Below, one piece after another: positions 7,581-20,535 of a stretch of 64,000 nt of DNA. A model generated the notes under the pieces. The model was given only the letters and a program-made list of their open reading frames with translations, ran no database searches and was not told the origin of the DNA. The stretch comes from Corynebacterium glaucum (GTDB taxonomy: Bacteria > Actinomycetota > Actinomycetes > Mycobacteriales > Mycobacteriaceae), in contig NZ_CP019688.1 in assembly GCF_002287505.1 (NCBI RefSeq), positions 2,406,674 through 2,470,673 of the forward strand, in the 5' to 3' direction. The first letter of the stretch is position 1, and each line of letters opens with the position of its first letter. The translations under genes and the position numbers were made by a program.

Positions 7581-8798
7581 ATGCTGGAAATGTTCGTGTA
7601 CCCGGTCTCTGCCGTGATGAAGTTCTGGCATTGGCTTTTGGCCGAGCAGTTCAATATTCCCGCCAACGCGACATGGATCGCGTCGGTGATCCTGCTGGTG
7701 TTCACGGTGCGCGGCATCATCCTCCCGTTCGCGTGGCAGACGTATAAATCCGCGCGCACGACCTACCTCATGCGCCCACACCTGGAGGCGGTGAAGAAGC
7801 AGTACGGCGAGTCCGTCACCCCGGAGGAACTTCGCGCGGAGGACGAAGAACGCAAGCGCATTCAGAAGGAGCACGGCTACAACCCGCTTGCCGCGTGCGT
7901 GCCGGCGCTGATCCAGATCCCGGTCTTCCTCGGCTTGTACCGCCTGCTGCTCTGGATGGCGGTGCCCGATGCCGCCGGCGGCCGCTCGCTCGGCGTGCTT
8001 TCCGAGCCTGAGATCGAGTCCTTCCGTAGCGCCGTCCTCTTCGGCGTCCCGCTGCCCGCCTACGTATCCATGTCGGATGAGCAGTTCGAGTTTCTGGGTA
8101 CCACGCAGCATGATGTCCGCACCCTCGCCATTCCGCTCATCGCCACCGCGATCGTGCTCACCTCCACGAACCTCCTGGTTAACCAGCTTCGCAACCGCGC
8201 CACCCTGGAGTGGGAAAACACGATGACGCGCCAGACCTACTACATGCTCTACTGGCTCATCCCGATCGTCGCCGGCGCCCTGCTCACTGCCGGACTCACC
8301 GGCCTCGTCCCCATCGCGCTGCTGATGTACTGGGTGTGCAACAACCTCTTCACCACGCTGCAGACCGCCGCGTTCTCGGTGCTCATTGTGCGCCGCTACC
8401 CCTCAGAAGAGATCCACCACCGGTCGCAGGCAGAAGCTAAGGCCGCGGTCGACACAAGGAAGAGGGAAAACAAGGAGCGCAAGCTTGCTTTACGACGCAA
8501 GCGTCTCACCGCCATCACGCGACCCCAGTCCTTCAACGAGATTCGACGTGAAATCAAGGCCGAGAAGCAGGCGCGCAAGGACGCGAAGGCCGCGGAGAAA
8601 GCTGACAAGAAGGCGCTGACGAAGGAGCGCAACCAGGCACGCAAGGAGCTCAACCGGCAGATTATGGCCGAGCGCAAGGCAGCCAAGGAAGCAAAGAAGG
8701 CTGGTAAGGCGGGTCAGGCTGGAAAGGATGAAGCTCCAACCATCGCTGGGTCGACGCGCTGGACGCCGCCGGCTGCGCCTGGGTCGGCGAAGAGCTAA
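7581..8798 (+). CDS. YidC/Oxa1 family membrane protein insertase
   Basis: A 405-residue insertase. It starts MLEMFVYPVSAVMKFWHWLL, and the ATG at 7581 is 8 bases after a TAACAT box. The Oxa1 core spans residues about 30-275, with VRGIILPF (the conserved groove arginine), YNPLAACVPALIQIPVFLGL, and later helices ending in YWVCNNLFTTLQT. It helps insert and fold inner-membrane proteins, with or without SecYEG. After residue 280 comes an unusually long, highly basic Lys/Arg/Ala tail of about 125 residues, likely ribosome-binding. Being far from an rpmH-dnaA type context, it may be a second YidC paralogue; that is inference. Confidence 0.9.
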   Translation: MLEMFVYPVSAVMKFWHWLLAEQFNIPANATWIASVILLVFTVRGIILPFAWQTYKSARTTYLMRPHLEAVKKQYGESVTPEELRAEDEERKRIQKEHGYNPLAACVPALIQIPVFLGLYRLLLWMAVPDAAGGRSLGVLSEPEIESFRSAVLFGVPLPAYVSMSDEQFEFLGTTQHDVRTLAIPLIATAIVLTSTNLLVNQLRNRATLEWENTMTRQTYYMLYWLIPIVAGALLTAGLTGLVPIALLMYWVCNNLFTTLQTAAFSVLIVRRYPSEEIHHRSQAEAKAAVDTRKRENKERKLALRRKRLTAITRPQSFNEIRREIKAEKQARKDAKAAEKADKKALTKERNQARKELNRQIMAERKAAKEAKKAGKAGQAGKDEAPTIAGSTRWTPPAAPGSAKS

Positions 8799-9439
8799 AT
8801 CGAGTAGTCCGCCGCCGGTGCGCCGAGAGCGCTCTTCGCCAACTGGCGCGCGGTCTCGAGCGGGGCGACGCTGCGGGTGAAGCGCGCGCCGGCCAGCCCA
8901 CCGTCGAGGTAGATGAGCATCTCGTCCGCTTGTTCAGAGGATTCGTACCCGTTCTTCCGCGTGAGCAGCTCGGTGAGCGTGGTGTGCATCCAGCGGCGGT
9001 GGTTCAGGCTGGTCTCCACAATCCGGCGCTCAGACTCGCTCTCTGGGCGCGGGTACTCGGTGGCCGCGTTGAAGAACGGCGAGCCGCGGAAGTTCTTGCC
9101 CGGCTCCTCATCGATCGCCATATCGAAAAACGCGATGATCTTGCCGTCGAGGTCATCCGCCTTCGCGGCGCGTTCCTCCCAGCGCGCCCGGTACTCCTCG
9201 TCCAGACGCTCCAGGTAGGCCACAACAAGGTTGTCTTTCGATCCGAGCAGCGAGTACAGCGAAGCCTTGGCCACGTCCGCTTCACGCAGTACACGGTCAA
9301 TGCCAATAACGCGGATGCCCTCTTCGTTGAACAGCTTCGTCGCGGCGTCAAGGAGGCGCTCGCGCGGGCTCGGGCGGTTTCGGCGCCGTGCACTTGGCTT
9401 CTTCTTGCCCGCGTCTGAGCCGGTGTTTGAGCTGGTCAC
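8795..9439 (-). CDS. TetR family transcriptional regulator
   Basis: A 214-residue regulator. I place the start at the GTG at 9439 because GAAGGAGG lies 6 bases upstream; an ATG at 9457 would put that site inside the gene. The N-terminal tail is basic (GKKKPSARRRNRPSPRERLL). The helix-turn-helix is around residues 45-70 (IDRVLREADVAKASLYSLLGSKDNL). The C-terminal ligand domain is of the common AcrR/YcdC kind. The ligand is unknown. A near-perfect palindrome upstream suggests autoregulation. It converges with the insertase gene, and the two stop codons share CTAA. Confidence 0.9.
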   Translation of the reverse strand: MTSSNTGSDAGKKKPSARRRNRPSPRERLLDAATKLFNEEGIRVIGIDRVLREADVAKASLYSLLGSKDNLVVAYLERLDEEYRARWEERAAKADDLDGKIIAFFDMAIDEEPGKNFRGSPFFNAATEYPRPESESERRIVETSLNHRRWMHTTLTELLTRKNGYESSEQADEMLIYLDGGLAGARFTRSVAPLETARQLAKSALGAPAADYSI

Positions 9440-9468
9440 TGGGCGCCTCCTTCGCATACTGAGCAGTA

Positions 9469-9490
9469 ATAGACAAACCGGTATGACTAT
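9469..9490. promoter_or_regulatory. Candidate TetR operator
   Basis: A 22-bp near-perfect inverted repeat: ATAGNCANACCGGTNTGNCTAT, where the four N are the only asymmetric positions. The centre ACCGGT and outer ATAG/CTAT arms resemble known TetR-family operators. It overlaps TAGGAT (reverse strand, 9489-9494), a possible -10 box for the tetR gene, so binding would block its transcription. Confidence 0.6.
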
Positions 9491-9532
9491 CCTACAACGG
9501 GCGGTCTTAAAACGGTGTCCCGGAATGGCAAA

Positions 9533-9562
9533 ATCCCCCTGGCGGCAATGCGCCAAGGGGAT
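9533..9562. terminator. Hairpin terminator
   Basis: An inverted repeat pairs TCCCCCTGGCG with CGCCAAGGGGA around a short loop, with one mismatch. It lies between the glsB-like gene (read leftward into it) and the tetR promoter. A copy of the dispersed repeat (9564-9574) abuts it and forms a second small hairpin (CAAGCA/TGCTTG). Confidence 0.6.
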
Positions 9563-9587
9563 CCGTCGTCAAGCAAAATGCTTGTGT

Positions 9588-9857
9588 TTAGCGGCGGCGG
9601 CCAGTCACCAGGTTGACGATCCAGAGCAGGACGACTGCGCCGAGCACGCAGGTGAACAAGCTAAAGATCCAGTTACCGCCGGCGACATCAACACCGAACA
9701 GGGAGAGGAGCCAGCCGCCGAGCAGGCCGCCGATAATACCGACGACGATGTTGAGGCCGATACCCATTTGCGCGTCGCGGTTCTGAATCATCGATGCGAT
9801 CCAGCCCGCGATACCGCCGAGCACGATCCAACCAAGAAAACCGAGTGTAGGAGTCAT
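9588..9857 (-). CDS. GlsB/YeaQ/YmgE family stress membrane protein
   Basis: An 89-residue membrane protein of three to four helices: LGWIVLGGIAGWIASMI, then GLNIVVGIIGGLLGGWLL, then a last helix before GRRR. This is the transglycosylase-associated protein fold (GlsB/YeaQ), usually induced by general stress; its molecular role is not settled. The ATG at 9857 is preceded by GAAGGGACC. The next gene upstream in the same direction is the double UspA protein, also a stress protein. Confidence 0.92.
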   Translation of the reverse strand: MTPTLGFLGWIVLGGIAGWIASMIQNRDAQMGIGLNIVVGIIGGLLGGWLLSLFGVDVAGGNWIFSLFTCVLGAVVLLWIVNLVTGRRR

Positions 9858-9915
9858 GAAAAAGGTCCCTTCAATATGTACGTAATGCTTCCAGGCCCAT
9901 TATGCCGAAAAACGG

Positions 9916-10845
9916 TCAGGATTGGGGACGTACCACCATCATCGGGCACGGTGCGGACTGCAGAAGCGCACGCGAGGTCGAGCCGAGCAGCATGCCCTTG
10001 AAGCCGCCGCGGCCGTGCGATCCGGTGATCAGGAGCTGCGCACCCTCGGCTGCTTCGGTGAGTGCGCGTACCGGACGGTCGCGAGTAATCACCTTCTTCA
10101 CCTGCACCTCAGGGTAGGTGCGACCCAGTTCACGGAGGTAGTTTTCCAGCAGCTCAGACTTTTCGTCGTGCGCTTCTTTCCAGCGGTCCTCGCTAACCGT
10201 GAAGCCGGCTCCTGGAGCCTGCACCTGGGTGTCAATCCAGGTGTGCACCGCGATCAGCTCAGCTCCGCGAGCCTGCGCTTCTTCGAAGGCGACCTCTGTT
10301 GCGCGACGTGACACCTCGGAGCCGTCGATGCCGACCACGATCGGGCCGTACTTCGTCTCCTCGGTGACGTTGTTGTCCTCGCGCACCACCACAACCGGGC
10401 AGCTGGCGTGAGAAACCACAGCGCCGGAGACAGAGCCGAGGACCATGCCCGACAACCCGCCGAGCCCGCGCGAGCCCATCACGATCATCCCGGCATCGCG
10501 CGACATCTCGAGCAGCATGTCGATCGGCGAGCCCTCCGCCACAGCGTGACCAATCGCCAGGCTCGGCGCAACCTCTACGGCAAGTTCACGGGCCGCGTCG
10601 ATCTTGCGCATCGTCTCGCGTTGCAGATCGTCATACAACTCCTGCGGCGGCACCATGCCCTCCGCGTAAAGGAATTGCGGCATGGTGTAGCTGGATGCCA
10701 GCCGCAGCGGCACGTTGCGCTTCATCGCGGTGTTTGCCGCCCACCGGACCGCGTTGTCGGAGGCCGGGCTGCCGTCAACAGCGACAACCACATCTTTCAC
10801 GTCGTGGCTTACAGAGTCTTGAGCTGCGTCAGCTTCGTTGCTCAC
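9916..10845 (-). CDS. Universal stress protein with two UspA domains
   Basis: 309 residues with a GTG start preceded by GAAAGGGCGGG. Two UspA domains run in tandem (about 18-150 and 160-305). Each ends with an ATP-binding GX2GX9GS/T motif: GSRGLGGLSGMVLGS and GSHGRGGFKGMLLGS. Such proteins are cytoplasmic nucleotide-binding stress factors. TATAAC at about 10875 on the reverse strand could be the -10 box. The promoter region contains inverted arms GTAGAA/TTCTAC. A diverged Usp-like protein lies at 39175. Confidence 0.93.
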   Translation of the reverse strand: MSNEADAAQDSVSHDVKDVVVAVDGSPASDNAVRWAANTAMKRNVPLRLASSYTMPQFLYAEGMVPPQELYDDLQRETMRKIDAARELAVEVAPSLAIGHAVAEGSPIDMLLEMSRDAGMIVMGSRGLGGLSGMVLGSVSGAVVSHASCPVVVVREDNNVTEETKYGPIVVGIDGSEVSRRATEVAFEEAQARGAELIAVHTWIDTQVQAPGAGFTVSEDRWKEAHDEKSELLENYLRELGRTYPEVQVKKVITRDRPVRALTEAAEGAQLLITGSHGRGGFKGMLLGSTSRALLQSAPCPMMVVRPQS

Positions 10846-10899
10846 GATCCCGCCCTTTCAGGTAGAAGACTGGTTATACCATGTATTCTACGCCCGCCC

Positions 10900-10909
10900 A
10901 GACCGGTCT
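10900..10909. promoter_or_regulatory. AGACCGGTCT palindrome
   Basis: A perfect 10-bp palindrome between the uspA promoter and the stop codon of the small upstream gene; it overlaps the last bases of that gene. It resembles the core of the tetR operator (centre ACCGGT), so the same regulator could act at both sites. No binding data. Confidence 0.35.
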
Positions 10910-11054
10910 ACTTCGGTATTTCGATCGGCTGCGCCGCCTCAGCATTCGACGGGTACAGCAGCTGGTAGAGCAGGCTGGCAAAGTCGGCAATCAGTTTGCC
11001 AATGCCCTCGCCGAAGAACTTCTGAATAGGTTCAAGTAGTGCGCCAAGATCCAT
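10908..11054 (-). CDS. 48-residue amphipathic peptide, possible porin-like protein
   Basis: ATG at 11054, stop at 10908. It starts MDLGALLEPIQKFFGEGIG and continues with a hydrophobic/amphipathic helix (LIADFASLLYQLLYP) and a short acidic tail ending IEIPK. There is no signal peptide. Size and character recall the tiny PorA/PorH outer-membrane porins of corynebacteria, which also lack signal peptides and begin MDL or similar, but no clear homology is visible. TAATCT and other AT-rich boxes in the 22-bp gap to the rluA-type gene may serve divergent promoters. Function uncertain. Confidence 0.6.
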   Translation of the reverse strand: MDLGALLEPIQKFFGEGIGKLIADFASLLYQLLYPSNAEAAQPIEIPK

Positions 11055-11076
11055 GCCGGATAATCTACTACACATC

Positions 11077-12048
11077 ATGGCCCGCAAGAAGCACCCCCGA
11101 CAACCATTACCGCCGCGTGGCGGCCTTTCCGCTTCGCGCATCCGCCACCCGGGCCCCGATCCAACTACAGCCTTCGAGTTCGTCGTTCGGGTCATTGCAG
11201 AGCAGCGCCACCGCCACCCGGAAGACACCGAAGAGGCAGTCATGGAGCGGTTTGCTCAGGGGCAGGTCGTGCTTATCGACGCCTCCCCCGTGAACCCCGA
11301 CGACCTCATCCAACCAGGGACCGACGTCTTCTTCTACCGGCGTCCCGCACCTGAGACTCCAGTCCCCTACGAGATCCAGACGGTGTACGAGGACGACGAT
11401 CTCTTGGTGGTGGACAAGCCGCCTTTCTTGGCAACGATGCCGCGCGCCGCGCACATCACCGAAACCGCGACTGTCCGCCTGCGCCGCGCTACCGGAAACG
11501 AGGAACTCACGCCGGCGCACCGGCTCGATCGCATGACGTCTGGACTGCTGCTGCTTACGAAGCGCAGGGATATCCGAGGCGCGTACCAGGAGCTCTTCGC
11601 CGCCCGGCAGGTGTTCAAGCGCTACACCGCAATCGCCCCGGAGCTGGATCTCGCGGTCCCCACCGTATGGCGGAGCCACATCGAGAAACGTCATGGCGAA
11701 GTGGCCTCTAACAACGTCAAAGGTGCGCAACCAAATGCGGAGACCATTGTCCGCTCGGTTGAACGGCTGCAGCCGGCGCAGGAGGATGCGCTTCACCGAG
11801 TCCATGAAACAGAGGGGCCTCTCGCCCGCTATCTCCTGGAACCGGTGACTGGGCGTACTCATCAGCTTCGCGTCCACATGTGCGCAGCGGGTGCGCCGAT
11901 TCTCGGCGACCCGGTCTACCCGGTGGTCAAAGCGTTCGGCGACGAGGATTACAGTGTGCCGATGCGGTTGAAATCGATCGAGATTGCGTTCGAGGACCCG
12001 TTGAGTGGGCAGGCGCGCCATTTCGCCGCCCAATCCGATGTCGTATAA
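11077..12048 (+). CDS. RluA-family RNA pseudouridine synthase
   Basis: 323 residues. It starts MARKKHPRQPLPPRGG at the ATG at 11077; TAATCT is 10 bases upstream. An N-terminal S4-like segment (about 30-85) is followed by the catalytic domain with HRLDRMTSGLLLLTK, whose Asp attacks the uridine, and a C-terminal GRTHQLRVHM. The enzyme converts uridine to pseudouridine in rRNA or tRNA; the exact target cannot be read from sequence. It ends 22 bases before the strong hairpin that separates it from the convergent rRNA operon. Confidence 0.92.
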   Translation: MARKKHPRQPLPPRGGLSASRIRHPGPDPTTAFEFVVRVIAEQRHRHPEDTEEAVMERFAQGQVVLIDASPVNPDDLIQPGTDVFFYRRPAPETPVPYEIQTVYEDDDLLVVDKPPFLATMPRAAHITETATVRLRRATGNEELTPAHRLDRMTSGLLLLTKRRDIRGAYQELFAARQVFKRYTAIAPELDLAVPTVWRSHIEKRHGEVASNNVKGAQPNAETIVRSVERLQPAQEDALHRVHETEGPLARYLLEPVTGRTHQLRVHMCAAGAPILGDPVYPVVKAFGDEDYSVPMRLKSIEIAFEDPLSGQARHFAAQSDVV

Positions 12049-12070
12049 ACCCGATCTAAATCCAGAAATG

Positions 12071-12117
12071 CCGCGAACCCGGTACCTGGATTGTGCTTCC
12101 AGGTACCGGGTTCGCGG
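12071..12117. terminator. Strong bidirectional terminator of the rRNA operon
   Basis: A perfect 20-bp stem (left arm 12071-12090, beginning CCGCGAACCCGG; right arm 12098-12117) with a 7-base loop. It lies between the convergent pseudouridine synthase gene and the 5S end. Length and perfection fit an rRNA operon terminator working on both strands. Confidence 0.9.
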
Positions 12118-12135
12118 TTGTTGTGAAGTTGTTGG

Positions 12136-12252
12136 GTCGGCGGTAACCTACTCTCCCACACCCTCCCGGGTGCAGTACCATCGGCGCGGGCGGGCTTAGC
12201 TTCCGGGTTCGGAATGGGTCCGGGCGTTTCCCCGCCGCTATCAACTACCGAC
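12136..12252 (-). rRNA. rrf: 5S ribosomal RNA
   Basis: The reverse strand reads GTCGGTAGTTGATAGC at the 5' end and ends GGTTACCGCCGAC; the ends pair. The internal words GAAACGCCCGGACCCATTCC and CCGAACCCGGAAGCTAAGCC are diagnostic of actinobacterial 5S. About 117 bases. It is the last gene of the leftward operon. Confidence 0.93.
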
Positions 12253-12392
12253 ACATTTTGTGGTTGTTGGCCACACACTGTGTTGTCCCCAGGGTTGGGG
12301 TCCCCCCTGTTGGTTGGGGTGGTGTGGTGTGTCAGATACCGGAGAATGGACGCGTTGCGGTGCAGGTTTGTTCTGCTGGTTTGTGTTGGTGT

Positions 12393-17480
<5,088 letters not shown>

Positions 17481-18103
17481 CCAAACAATAACTGCCCAGT
17501 GCGTGTTTCAGAAGAAACAGGCCGTGAAAAGCCCAATACCCAACCAAAACAAACCACCCAACACAAAACCGTGCTGGACTGGCTATCCAAAAATTACCTT
17601 CGTGTCTGCTTGTTGTATCCGACGAGGAAAAACCAACAAACAACACAGTTTTAAAAAAACTACTCGTGAAACCATCACACGCATGATGCTGTGTAGCTTT
17701 TCACCAGCACACCACAAGCCCCAATCATTGGTTCAAGGCCATGGCGACCGGCACACACCAACCACCCCACACAAACAGCTAGGGGCAGCAAGCACCAACC
17801 ACAAACACACCACACAACGCAAAAGTTCACAAACAAAAAATGCATTGGCACACTATCGAGTTCTCAAACAACACACGCACACCCCCCAAACAACCCACAA
17901 CAAAGCAGATCATCCAGAAGGAGACGTAAGATTCTTAGCCGTTAGCGCTCGTTTTCCTACCGCTCACACAATCCTGAAACCACATCCAGGCGGGGCGTTG
18001 TCGGTCGCGCTGACTCACATAAACCTACACACACCACCACAACAACACAAACCCCCAGCACATTCCGGGTTTTGGGGCATCTATAGATGATGTGGTCTGC
18101 GGG
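17481..18103 (-). other. rRNA operon leader and promoter region
   Basis: About 620 bases with no supported protein gene. The transcript strand carries GTTTGAGAACTCGATAGTGT (about 17848-17873), a classic leader boxA region for antitermination and processing. Upstream is a GT-rich tract. The section next to 16S is AC-rich on the plus strand and likely pairs with the spacer as the 16S processing stalk. A candidate promoter is listed separately. Confidence 0.7.
18022..18050 (-). promoter_or_regulatory. Candidate rRNA promoter
   Basis: On the reverse strand, TTGTGT (18050-18045), a 17-base spacer and TAGGTT (18027-18022). It lies about 540 bases upstream of 16S and upstream of the boxA region. 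Further promoters may exist in the leader; rRNA operons commonly have several. Confidence 0.4.
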
Positions 18104-19120
18104 CTATTCGACCCCGAAGAAGCGTCGGGAGCCAGAGGAAATGTCCGCCCTGCCGGTCAGGTACAGCAGCAGAGAAACTACTGCAGCGACTCCGCCAACG
18201 GCGGCGATGATCTCGACGCCGCGAATCACATCCGGATCGAATGCGAGATTGCGGGTGTCCATGAGTTCCCGAAGTGGAAGCACGAACAGGAACGGCACCA
18301 TGAACGCGAAGTACTCCGTGCGCGGTGTGAGGCTCAACGCGATGGCACACACCGCGACGCCGATTACGGAGGCGGCGAGGTAGGCGCTGGCCGGGGCGTC
18401 GATAAGCAATGCGATGCCGACCGTGACCAGAGCGAACACTGCGTTAGCGACAACCGCAACCACTAGGGCGCGGATGGCCCATGTTCTCCTGGTTAGCCCG
18501 AAGCTGGAAGCGGTGGTCGGGAGCAAGCCCGGGCACGTGATGATGGAGTACCACGTGACCAGGATCGGGGTGACGGCGACGAACTGTCGAGCTGTGTCGT
18601 GGCCAATGAACGTGGCAAGCCACCCGACCAGGATGCTGACGAGGCCGAACCCCGCTGCGCGGGTGAGTACGGGCCGCCATATGACCGCCCATGCGAACGA
18701 GCCGCCAGAGGATGGTGCGCCCGCCAGAAGCGGAGCGCTCCCAGAGGAATCAGAACGCTCGCCATTGGGCAAGCACACCAGGCCCATAAAGATGCTCAAC
18801 GCAAGGCTGGTCGCCGCGCAGGCAATACCGACCACATCAGCGCGTTGGGACAGGGCAATTGCACCGCAGATGGCTGCTGTGAACAGCACAGGCCAGATGA
18901 TCACTTTTGCCGCTTGCGCGCGCGTCATCCCGAATGACTGCGCCATGTCCATCTCCGGGTAGAAGGCGATGAACACTGCTGGAGCTGCCACAGCAGCGGT
19001 CACCACTGCCACGATTGGCCTGCTTTGCGTCACGTTTATGAACAAAAAGGCGGCGAATACCGGGAGCGGGATGAAGCGGAGCCAAGGCCCGGCGCGGAAC
19101 TGGTGCAAGAAGAACTGCAT
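18104..19120 (-). CDS. ABC transporter permease of the YtrA-regulated operon
   Basis: A 338-residue integral membrane protein starting MQFFLHQFRAGPWLRFIPLP at the ATG at 19120, preceded by TGGAGGTG. About eight to ten hydrophobic helices, including FAAFLFINVTQ near the start; it ends RADISSGSRRFFGVE. It is one base downstream of the ATPase stop, so the two are translated together. It should form the membrane channel of an ABC exporter with that ATPase. In related YtrA-type operons the transporter answers cell-envelope antibiotics; the substrate here is unknown. Confidence 0.85.
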   Translation of the reverse strand: MQFFLHQFRAGPWLRFIPLPVFAAFLFINVTQSRPIVAVVTAAVAAPAVFIAFYPEMDMAQSFGMTRAQAAKVIIWPVLFTAAICGAIALSQRADVVGIACAATSLALSIFMGLVCLPNGERSDSSGSAPLLAGAPSSGGSFAWAVIWRPVLTRAAGFGLVSILVGWLATFIGHDTARQFVAVTPILVTWYSIITCPGLLPTTASSFGLTRRTWAIRALVVAVVANAVFALVTVGIALLIDAPASAYLAASVIGVAVCAIALSLTPRTEYFAFMVPFLFVLPLRELMDTRNLAFDPDVIRGVEIIAAVGGVAAVVSLLLYLTGRADISSGSRRFFGVE

Positions 19121-19121
19121 G

Positions 19122-19937
19122 CTAGGACACCTCCAGGTAGTGCTCGATGAGGTCGTCAAACCCAGCGGCGGTCACGCGGGCGCTTTGGCCGAGATCTTTG
19201 GCATCGGCCTGGGTCATGAGGTTGCGGGAAAGTGTGGCGCCCTCGCTCGCGCTAGCGACCAAGACGTACTCGTCGGCGTCGTCCGCGCTCACGTGCGCGG
19301 CCACGCGCCCATCACGGCCGAGGATGGCCGCGGTGTCGAGTACCTTGGCCGCGTCCTCGATGTGGTGGGTGGCCATGATGATCGTCCGCCCCGAATCCGC
19401 CTGTTCCAACAGGTGCCGGTAAAAGACGTCGGTGTTGTGCAGGTCTAGGCCGACATAGGGTTCGTCGAGAAGCAAAAGCTCCGTGCCCGAAGCCAAGCCG
19501 ACGATGATGGCCACCATCGCACGCTGCCCGCGGGAGAGTCCGCCGTATGGGGTGCTCAGTGCGCCGTCGAGGGAGAAGTCGGCGATGAGGGTGTCTGCGA
19601 TTGTCTGGTCCCAATGCGGGTAGCGCAGCGCCGCGCCCTTGAACACGTTGGCCACCGACCATGTGGGGTACGAAGTGTCGACGCCCGTAAGCGCGGTGCG
19701 GTCCATCGCCCGCGCGTTGTCGAATGGGGTTTCGCCGAAAACCTCGACCTGACCGCCGGAGGGTTTGAGTTGGCCGCCGATGATGGAGAGCAGCGTCGAT
19801 TTCCCGACGCCGTTGCGGCCGAGCAGACCGTGGATGCCGGGACCGAAGTTGAGATCAATGCCGTTGAGTACTGGTTTCTTGCCGAAGCTGCGCGTGAGGT
19901 CGCGTGTGTGAACGACGACGTTCGGGGTGGGGTTCAC
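19122..19937 (-). CDS. ABC transporter ATP-binding protein
   Basis: A 271-residue ATPase with a GTG start overlapping the regulator's stop (GTGA). Walker A GRNGVGKST is near residue 40; the signature reads YGGLSRGQRAMVAI; Walker B is LLLLDEPYVGL; the switch His is in MATHHIEDA. It pairs with the adjacent permease as an exporter. A C-terminal extension after residue 215 resembles the regulatory tail of drug/bacitracin-type exporters. A copy of the dispersed repeat lies over the Walker B codons. Confidence 0.93.
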   Translation of the reverse strand: MNPTPNVVVHTRDLTRSFGKKPVLNGIDLNFGPGIHGLLGRNGVGKSTLLSIIGGQLKPSGGQVEVFGETPFDNARAMDRTALTGVDTSYPTWSVANVFKGAALRYPHWDQTIADTLIADFSLDGALSTPYGGLSRGQRAMVAIIVGLASGTELLLLDEPYVGLDLHNTDVFYRHLLEQADSGRTIIMATHHIEDAAKVLDTAAILGRDGRVAAHVSADDADEYVLVASASEGATLSRNLMTQADAKDLGQSARVTAAGFDDLIEHYLEVS

Positions 19938-20308
19938 TGGTACATTCCTCTGCTTTCTGCGACGCGGTCGATGAGTTGGTGGAGGTCGGAACGGGAGTAG
20001 CCGAGGTGCACGGCTTCGTCGATAAGCGGCGCAACGAATTCGCCCGCGAATGCTTCTCGACGGCCCTTCAGAATGCGTTCCCGAGCCCCATCTGTGACGA
20101 ACATGCCGAGGCCACGACGTTTTTCCAGCACGCCCGCGTCGACCAGAAGGCTCAAGCCCTTGCGCGCGGTAGCCGGGTTGATCTCGTGGAACTCCGCAAG
20201 CTGATTCATCGAGGGTGCCTGTTGACCAGGCTGCAGAGTCCCATCAATGACGAGGTCTTCAACGAATCGGGCGACCTGGACGAACAGCGGTTCAACGTCA
20301 CTGTTCAT
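19934..20308 (-). CDS. GntR-family regulator, YtrA subfamily
   Basis: A 124-residue regulator beginning MNSDVEPLFVQVARFVEDL. The winged helix is at residues about 10-75 (QQAPSMNQLAEFHEINPATARKG), followed by the short two-helix C-terminal dimerisation region of YtrA-type proteins and no ligand domain. It is first in an operon with the ABC ATPase and permease. A perfect 22-bp palindrome over its promoter is the expected operator, so the operon is probably self-repressed and released by envelope stress. Confidence 0.92.
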   Translation of the reverse strand: MNSDVEPLFVQVARFVEDLVIDGTLQPGQQAPSMNQLAEFHEINPATARKGLSLLVDAGVLEKRRGLGMFVTDGARERILKGRREAFAGEFVAPLIDEAVHLGYSRSDLHQLIDRVAESRGMYQ

Positions 20309-20350
20309 TGATTTCCCCTTCCGATGGGCTCTCAGGATTTCTGTTGGTTG

Positions 20351-20372
20351 GTTAGTTACTGCAGTAACTAAC
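20351..20372. promoter_or_regulatory. YtrA-type operator
   Basis: A perfect 22-bp palindrome whose half site is GTTAGTTACTG (GTTAGTTACTG-CAGTAACTAAC). It starts directly after the -10 box and so covers the transcription start of the leftward operon. The GT...AC arms fit YtrA-subfamily operators. Confidence 0.8.
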
Positions 20373-20401
20373 TATATAACAATCCGGTAGGTGCATTGCA
20401 A
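20373..20401 (-). promoter_or_regulatory. Promoter of the YtrA-ABC operon
   Basis: On the reverse strand, TTGCAA (20401-20396), a 17-base spacer and TATATA (20378-20373). The operator palindrome follows immediately. The spacing is ideal for a housekeeping sigma factor. Confidence 0.7.
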
Positions 20402-20535
20402 GAGGGTTTTCAGCGTTTCGTTTCGAAATCGACGTGGAACCTCATGGGAGATTCAGGCAAACTGGGGGTATCTAGACCCACGTCCGGGCCCAGAAATACG
20501 AAATTAGAAACGAAAAGAATCGGAATTTAGGAGCC

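Noticed and set aside
18087..18466. Plus-strand ORFs at the rRNA/ABC permease border
   Set aside because: They lie antisense to the permease coding region and lack a ribosome site or homology.
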